Shown: piece by piece, positions 6,920 through 10,275 of the stretch
Layout: each line of letters begins with the position of its first letter
Position numbering within the stretch: position 1 is the first letter of the stretch
Source: an uncultured euryarchaeote
GTDB taxonomy: Archaea > Thermoplasmatota > Poseidoniia > Poseidoniales > Thalassarchaeaceae
Reading direction: 5' to 3'
Length of the DNA: 10,275 nt
Assembly: GCA_937897085.1 (NCBI GenBank)
Contig: CALCOR010000137.1
Location: forward strand, 1-10,275
Notes under the pieces: model-generated
The model's input: only the letters and a program-made list of their open reading frames with translations
Databases searched by the model: none
What the model was told of the DNA's origin: nothing
Made by a program: the position numbers and the translations under genes

Positions 6920-6957
6920 GGGGATTGCGGCGGGCCAGCCAGCGACGCGAACAGCTC

Positions 6958-7869
6958 CTATGGAGCCGCTACAGCGGCCCAGTCTCTCAACAGCGCGATC
7001 TCCTCAGCCCAGCCTTCCATGCCGCTCGGGGTCTCCAGAGCCATCGGAATGTGGTGGAATCGCTCATCGTGCATCAACATCCGGAATGCGGTCTCTCCGA
7101 TCTCTCCCTTCCCGATTCCATCATGCCTGTCGCGACGGCTGCCGCATTCACGCTTGGAGTCGTTCAGATGCAGAGCACCGACGGTGTCGAGCCCGACGAT
7201 ATCATCGAACTCGCGCCAGGTAGCGTTCCATCCAGCCTTAGTCGATATGTCGTAACCGGCGGCGAAGGTATGGCAGGTGTCCAAGCAAGTGCCGACTCGT
7301 TCTCGATGCTCAGCTTTCAGATGCCGACGGATATCCGCTAGATGCTCGAATCGCCAGCCGAGATTCGACCCTTGACCGGCGGTATTCTCCAAGAGGATGC
7401 GCACGGCCTCTTCCTTCTTCCCGCAGATGAGTGGTCCGCAGAGGTCCTCGGTGCGTTCCAACACATCTGAGAGACTGTCCGCAACAGCGCGATTGCCCGC
7501 ATCCTCTCCAGCACCCATGTGAGAGCCGGGATGGAGGACCACGCCATGCACCCCCAGCCGCTGGCTGCGTTCCAACTCCAAAATCATAGCATCACGTGAC
7601 TTGCTCAACTTGTCCTCTTCTATAGCAGACATGTTCGCCAGATAGGAAGCGTGTACCACCACTCTCTCTATCCCGTTGAGCGGGCACAACTCCCACCACG
7701 CTTCCACCTGCGAATCGGTCAGCGGGCGAGGCTCCCACTGACGCTGGTTGGCGGTGAACACCTGCATGCAGGTGGCGCCAATCTCCGCTCCGCGCGCTGG
7801 TGCCAATTCAACGCCACCCGCGGCGGAGACATGAGCACCGATCCAAGGAGGCGCGGCCATGAATTTCAC
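6958..7869 (-). CDS. nfo: Endonuclease IV (apurinic/apyrimidinic endonuclease)
   Basis: It cuts DNA 5' to abasic sites and trims blocked 3' ends during base-excision repair, using a trinuclear zinc centre in a TIM barrel. The 303 residues are slightly longer than the usual 280 or so. Signature stretches are GAHVSAAGG at 11-19, QVFTANQRQW at 36-45, VVHASYLANM at 71-80, LHPGSH at 112-117, LENTAGQGSNLG at 160-171, CLDTCHTFAAGYD at 195-207, LHLNDSK at 233-239, DRHDGIGKGEIG at 247-258 and ALETP at 277-281. All nine expected metal ligands appear to be present: H73, H113, E161, D197, H200, H234, D247, H249 and E279. It starts two bases after the regulator's stop, so the pair is likely co-transcribed. 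The start is undecided: GTG 7869 is the longer choice, while ATG 7860 removes three residues and neither has a strong ribosome binding site. Confidence 0.96.
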   Translation of the reverse strand: MKFMAAPPWIGAHVSAAGGVELAPARGAEIGATCMQVFTANQRQWEPRPLTDSQVEAWWELCPLNGIERVVVHASYLANMSAIEEDKLSKSRDAMILELERSQRLGVHGVVLHPGSHMGAGEDAGNRAVADSLSDVLERTEDLCGPLICGKKEEAVRILLENTAGQGSNLGWRFEHLADIRRHLKAEHRERVGTCLDTCHTFAAGYDISTKAGWNATWREFDDIVGLDTVGALHLNDSKRECGSRRDRHDGIGKGEIGETAFRMLMHDERFHHIPMALETPSGMEGWAEEIALLRDWAAVAAP

Positions 7870-7871
7870 AC

Positions 7872-8552
7872 TCAGTCGCCGTTGAGGTACTCTTCGTCGA
7901 GGAATGATCGATCACCGTTGAGGAATTGGTCAATGAGAGTGGCTTCAGCGCGTACCAGATGTTCTGACACCGTCGAGCGCCCGAGATCCAATTCGCTCGC
8001 AAGGTCACCCAGCGTGATACGGCGCGGGATGTCGTACCATCCTGATGCGTGGGCTGCCTGCAGCACGCTCATCTGACGGTCAGAGAGCAATTTGTTTCCG
8101 GACAGATCCTCGGGGGACACTCCTGATGCTGAGATTCGATCAGGGCGCAGCATCATCCGGGCACCATTTACGATGATGCGGATCGAGAGTGGGCTGCCAC
8201 GTACAATGTAGTGCAGACCCTCAGAATCCAGTCTCGATCCGGGGCGGATGGTCGCCTTGCCGACGCGGGCGGAGAGCATCGACAATGGATGATGTTGTCG
8301 AAGAATGATAATCCAGGAATCATCCAAGGACGTTGGCTCAGACAGAATTTCCTCGACATCAACCTCCTCCAACTGATCTAGATCATGTGGTTCCATCCCA
8401 GGCAGACACTCGACCCTGATCATGCCGCGTACAACCTTCGGATTTCGTTCTACGTAACCGAGGAACACGCCGGTCCGGAGGATGTCGAGGACAGGCCCGA
8501 TTGAAATCTGCCGCAGCCTTTCCCGCTTCCAGAAAAGAGTGACTTCGCGCAT
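7872..8552 (-). CDS. HTH_10 (bacterio-opsin activator-type) transcriptional regulator
   Basis: A 226-residue DNA-binding protein. The C-terminal domain, about 157-210, has the HTH_10 pattern: LSDRQMSVLQAAHASGWYD, then ITLGDLASELDLGRSTVSEH, then RAEATLIDQFL. The N-terminal part (1-150), MREVTLFWKRERLRQISIG onward, looks like the small alpha/beta domain that usually precedes HTH_10 in haloarchaeal and marine archaeal regulators; I see no ligand or sensor motif in it. ATG 8552 is preferred over GTG 8588 because GGAGCGGGAG lies directly upstream and MREVT is a common start for this group. It is divergent from the ABC transporter genes across a 151-base region and sits just ahead of endonuclease IV, so either could be its target, as could its own promoter. 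The tail repeats LNGD 12 residues apart (211-214 and 223-226). Confidence 0.8.
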   Translation of the reverse strand: MREVTLFWKRERLRQISIGPVLDILRTGVFLGYVERNPKVVRGMIRVECLPGMEPHDLDQLEEVDVEEILSEPTSLDDSWIIILRQHHPLSMLSARVGKATIRPGSRLDSEGLHYIVRGSPLSIRIIVNGARMMLRPDRISASGVSPEDLSGNKLLSDRQMSVLQAAHASGWYDIPRRITLGDLASELDLGRSTVSEHLVRAEATLIDQFLNGDRSFLDEEYLNGD

Positions 8553-8587
8553 GGCTCCCGCTCCGGTCTTCGCGGAAGTGTGAACCA

Positions 8588-8649
8588 CCTATTCAATCGC
8601 TGCCCCAGTGCACATTCAAGCAACGGCGGCGAACATCGCCTATTCATTC
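8588..8649. repeat. Direct repeat CCTATTCA, two copies 51 bases apart
   Basis: CCTATTCA occurs at 8588-8595 and 8639-8646. Extended, CACCTATTCAATC (8586-8598) and CGCCTATTCATTC (8637-8649) agree at 11 of 13 positions. The 51-base spacing is close to five turns of DNA, which would put both copies on one face. They could be regulator sites, or the first could simply be the regulator's TATA box. Confidence 0.4.
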
Positions 8650-8671
8650 TCTCCACTTTTCTTGAGAGACA

Positions 8672-8684
8672 GGTGTAAAACACC
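8672..8684. promoter_or_regulatory. Palindrome GGTGT-AAA-ACACC overlapping the likely TATA box of the ABC operon
   Basis: Five-base arms GGTGT and ACACC flank AAA with no mismatch. The centre is 26 bases upstream of ATG 8704, exactly where an archaeal TATA box for a leaderless transcript would be. A dimeric regulator bound here would block promoter binding, so it is a plausible operator, perhaps for the adjacent HTH_10 protein. Short palindromes do arise by chance. Confidence 0.4.
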
Positions 8685-8703
8685 CCTCAGGTTCGCAACC
8701 ACG

Positions 8704-9708
8704 ATGACCGAGAGGAACGGGGCTGCACTGCTCAGTCTGAGGGGAGTACATCGCCACTATGTGACCGGCGATGTGGCAGTACGCGCATTGGACGGAATCG
8801 ACCTCGAGGTACAGGAAGGAGAAGTGGTGATGCTGCAGGGGCCTTCGGGTTCTGGGAAGACCACGCTGCTCAACGTCATCTCCGCATTGGATAGCCCGAC
8901 CTCAGGAGCCTACTACTTCGATGGGGAATTGGTACCAAGTGCGCCCGTGGAGAAGAAGCGAAAGAGAATCTCAATCCCAACTCCTCACCCAGCCTTGCGT
9001 CTGCTGACCTGGCCTCCCGAGGCCATTCTGAACTTCTTTCTCTTGCGGCCGATATTCATGATCCCCCACTATCTGAGATACACTCTGCCGCGCTCAACCA
9101 AGTTGGAGAAGATGACTGATTTCAGGCGAGACAACGTAGGTTATGTGTTCCAATTCTTCAACTTGCTAGGAGATCTCACCGCTCTGGAGAATGTCATGCT
9201 CGCTCAGGAGATCCATGGTGGCCGCGACAAGGAACGAGCACAGCAGGTGTTGAATCTGGTCGGTCTAGAGGGCATGGAGGACCGCTTCCCGTCAGAACTG
9301 TCTGGTGGGGAACAACAGCGTGTTGCGATAGCGCGCAGCCTGGCGAAGTCACCTAGATTGCTGCTCGGCGACGAATTGACCGGCAACCTCGACTCAGAAA
9401 CCACAGCTCAGGTGATGAAGGTCCTCGTCAAGGTATGCCGCAAGGAGAAGATTACGGCCATCATCGTGACTCACGATGTCTCGTTGACAAAGTACGCTAC
9501 CCGTGTCATCCAGATGGACTCGGGAAAACTCGTTGGTGATGAGCCAGGTGGGCGAGCGACCCTAAACGCCACCATGGACACGGCTGAGGCTGTCGCTGAA
9601 GCTGCTGTTGGGGTGGTCGAGAAGGCGGTGAAGTCGGTAGGGGGATTGATCGCCGGTGCGGTCTCGAACACGCTGGAAACTGAATCTAAGGACGAAGAAG
9701 AGGCGTAG
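8704..9708 (+). CDS. ABC transporter ATP-binding protein, LolD/MacB type, with insertion and long tail
   Basis: This 334-residue ATPase powers the FtsX/MacB-like permease encoded next. Motifs counted from ATG 8704 are Walker A GPSGSGKT at 46-53, Q-loop Gln150 in [20 protein letters not shown], signature [16 protein letters not shown] at 199-214, Walker B LLLGDE at 219-224 with catalytic Glu224, D-loop GNLDS, and His257 in VTHD. GYVFQ.FNLL..LTALENV and TGNLDS are typical of the MacB/LolD/FtsE group. Two oddities stand out: about 55 extra residues between Walker A and the Q-loop (roughly 78-138), with basic KKRKR and a hydrophobic run near 107-128; and an Ala/Val-rich tail at 284-334 ending in acidic residues. 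The usual ADEPTGNLD reads GDELTGNLD. An in-frame ATG at 8608 would add 32 residues of non-conserved sequence and is less likely. Confidence 0.92.
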   Translation: MTERNGAALLSLRGVHRHYVTGDVAVRALDGIDLEVQEGEVVMLQGPSGSGKTTLLNVISALDSPTSGAYYFDGELVPSAPVEKKRKRISIPTPHPALRLLTWPPEAILNFFLLRPIFMIPHYLRYTLPRSTKLEKMTDFRRDNVGYVFQFFNLLGDLTALENVMLAQEIHGGRDKERAQQVLNLVGLEGMEDRFPSELSGGEQQRVAIARSLAKSPRLLLGDELTGNLDSETTAQVMKVLVKVCRKEKITAIIVTHDVSLTKYATRVIQMDSGKLVGDEPGGRATLNATMDTAEAVAEAAVGVVEKAVKSVGGLIAGAVSNTLETESKDEEEA

Positions 9709-9720
9709 GGGGTAGTTCCG

Positions 9721-10275
9721 ATGTGGCTCCTAGTCAAGCGTCTGGTGCGCAGTCAGATGCGCGGTGGCCTGTTGACAGCCCTGTTCATGGCCCTCGTCAT
9801 TCTGGCAAGTTCACTCTGTGTCATGATGTGGGAGCATTCCCGCAATGCCGAGTTGGTCTACGATGACTTCTACCGCGAGACGAACCTCGCTGATGTGGTA
9901 GTAACCGCGCTCCCGGGATTTCGATACAACGAGTCCGACATGATGGCAGCATGCGACAATGTGGCTCTGGAATATTCTGGCACTGATCTCGCGATCAACA
10001 GATGTGAAACTCACTACACCCATCGAGAGGAATTCATCACCCCCGAGGGCGAGAATATCACGCTCATCGCCCATGGATTCGTATCCGGTGCGCAAGTCAG
10101 CATTCCGTGGTTCGACGAGGGTTCGGGAGAGATGCCGGAAGGTGCAGGTGAAGTAGCGGTTGACAGGAACATGTTCCGTCATCTCGGCATCGCTACTGGA
10201 GACCAAGTGACCCTGGTCTTGGGCGGCCAAGAGGTGTCCTTCAACGTCACAGGATATGCCAACCACGCCAATCAC
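9721..10275 (+). CDS. FtsX/MacB-like ABC permease, N-terminal part (3' end outside window)
   Basis: The frame is open from ATG 9721 to the window end with no stop (185 codons), so it is truncated by the window. Residues 1-14 are basic, and residues about 15-37 (GGLLTALFMALVILASSLCV onward) form the first membrane helix, as in FtsX/MacB-type permeases. A large soluble domain follows, presumably outside the cell: RETNLADVVVTA near 53-64, typical of the periplasmic core domain of this group, and near the end HLGIATGDQVTLVLGGQEVS with VTGYANH, matching the LgI..GD.v.l.....f.V.G pattern. It starts 12 bases after the ATPase stop, with a weak G-rich leader (GGGGGT), and almost certainly forms the transporter with it. 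Substrate cannot be read; lipoproteins, peptides and lipids are all known for the group. Confidence 0.85.
   Translation, partial: MWLLVKRLVRSQMRGGLLTALFMALVILASSLCVMMWEHSRNAELVYDDFYRETNLADVVVTALPGFRYNESDMMAACDNVALEYSGTDLAINRCETHYTHREEFITPEGENITLIAHGFVSGAQVSIPWFDEGSGEMPEGAGEVAVDRNMFRHLGIATGDQVTLVLGGQEVSFNVTGYANHANH

Larger units (their letters stand above)
8553..8703. promoter_or_regulatory. Divergent control region between the HTH_10 regulator and the ABC transporter
   Basis: These 151 bases separate the two divergent starts and carry no convincing gene. Toward the regulator, the minus strand reads TTGAATAG at about 8590-8597. A TATA box there would place transcription start near 8568, just before the GGAGCGGGAG leader (8555-8564). 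Toward the transporter, TGTAAAAC at 8674-8681 is centred 26 bases before ATG 8704, which has no Shine-Dalgarno sequence; that geometry suits a leaderless message. Both promoter calls are inference from spacing and base composition. Confidence 0.55.

Noticed and set aside
6706..7341. Long open frame on the plus strand (211 codons) opposite endonuclease IV and the start of ADH synthase
   Set aside because: Both opposite-strand genes carry full sets of family motifs; this frame has none and crosses their intergenic gap.
8553..8588. N-terminal extension of the HTH_10 regulator from GTG 8588
   Set aside because: No ribosome binding site precedes GTG 8588, whereas ATG 8552 has GGAGCGGGAG directly upstream and begins with the familiar MREVT.
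8608..8703. N-terminal extension of the ABC ATPase from ATG 8608
   Set aside because: The added 32 residues are not conserved-looking, would run through the probable promoter and palindrome, and the usual ATPase start falls just after ATG 8704.
8936..9120. Frameshift or assembly error as the cause of the extra segment in the ABC ATPase
   Set aside because: The frame is continuous, with Walker A before it and the Q-loop, signature and Walker B after it all in the same frame.
9811..10275. Open frame on the minus strand reaching the window end
   Set aside because: It opposes the FtsX/MacB-like permease, whose plus-strand frame directly follows the ATPase and has a membrane helix and family-like motifs.
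1..10275. tRNA, rRNA, CRISPR array, insertion sequence or integration site
   Set aside because: Non-coding gaps are mostly under 100 bases, and no cloverleaf, regularly spaced repeat, transposase or terminal inverted repeat was seen.

Overview
The window is compact, almost fully coding archaeal DNA, and fits a marine planktonic Thermoplasmatota (Poseidoniales / Marine Group II or a relative). The archaeal call rests on gene content: an ADH synthase (AroA') and 3-dehydroquinate synthase II (AroB'), which start the archaeal aromatic pathway; a GHMP-fold shikimate kinase instead of the bacterial P-loop enzyme; and an HTH_10 (bacterio-opsin-activator type) regulator. The lineage call is an inference, because there is no rRNA or other marker gene here. 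Several genes start at GTG or TTG with GAGGTGAT-like Shine-Dalgarno sequences very close to the start. At least one gene (the ABC ATPase) looks leaderless.

Layout. (1) Bases 1-1535, plus strand: the C-terminal part of a DUF58/vWA protein, then a multi-pass membrane protein of unknown function, probably one operon. (2) Bases 1555-6877, minus strand: a tight five-gene operon, read right to left as ADH synthase, DHQ synthase II, archaeal shikimate kinase, chorismate synthase and aspartate kinase. The first two enzymes turn aspartate semialdehyde plus a deoxyketohexose phosphate into 3-dehydroquinate. The kinase acts in mid-pathway and chorismate synthase ends it. Aspartate kinase makes the aspartyl phosphate from which the semialdehyde is derived. 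DHQ dehydratase, shikimate dehydrogenase and EPSP synthase are absent from the window. (3) Bases 6958-8552, minus strand: an HTH_10 regulator followed by endonuclease IV, a DNA-repair enzyme with all nine metal ligands. (4) Bases 8553-8703: a divergent control region with a perfect-arm palindrome GGTGT-AAA-ACACC and an imperfect 13-bp direct repeat spaced 51 bp. (5) Bases 8704-10275, plus strand: a LolD/MacB-type ABC ATPase with an unusual basic and hydrophobic insertion and a long Ala-rich tail, followed by the start of its FtsX/MacB-like permease, cut by the window end.

Most of the window is recognisable metabolism and transport. The points most worth a second look are the aspartate kinase in the aromatic operon with altered nucleotide-site motifs, the insertion and tail of the ABC ATPase, the divergent control region, and the unassigned membrane partner of DUF58. 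I found no mobile element, CRISPR array, tRNA or rRNA, and nothing I would call a wholly new system.
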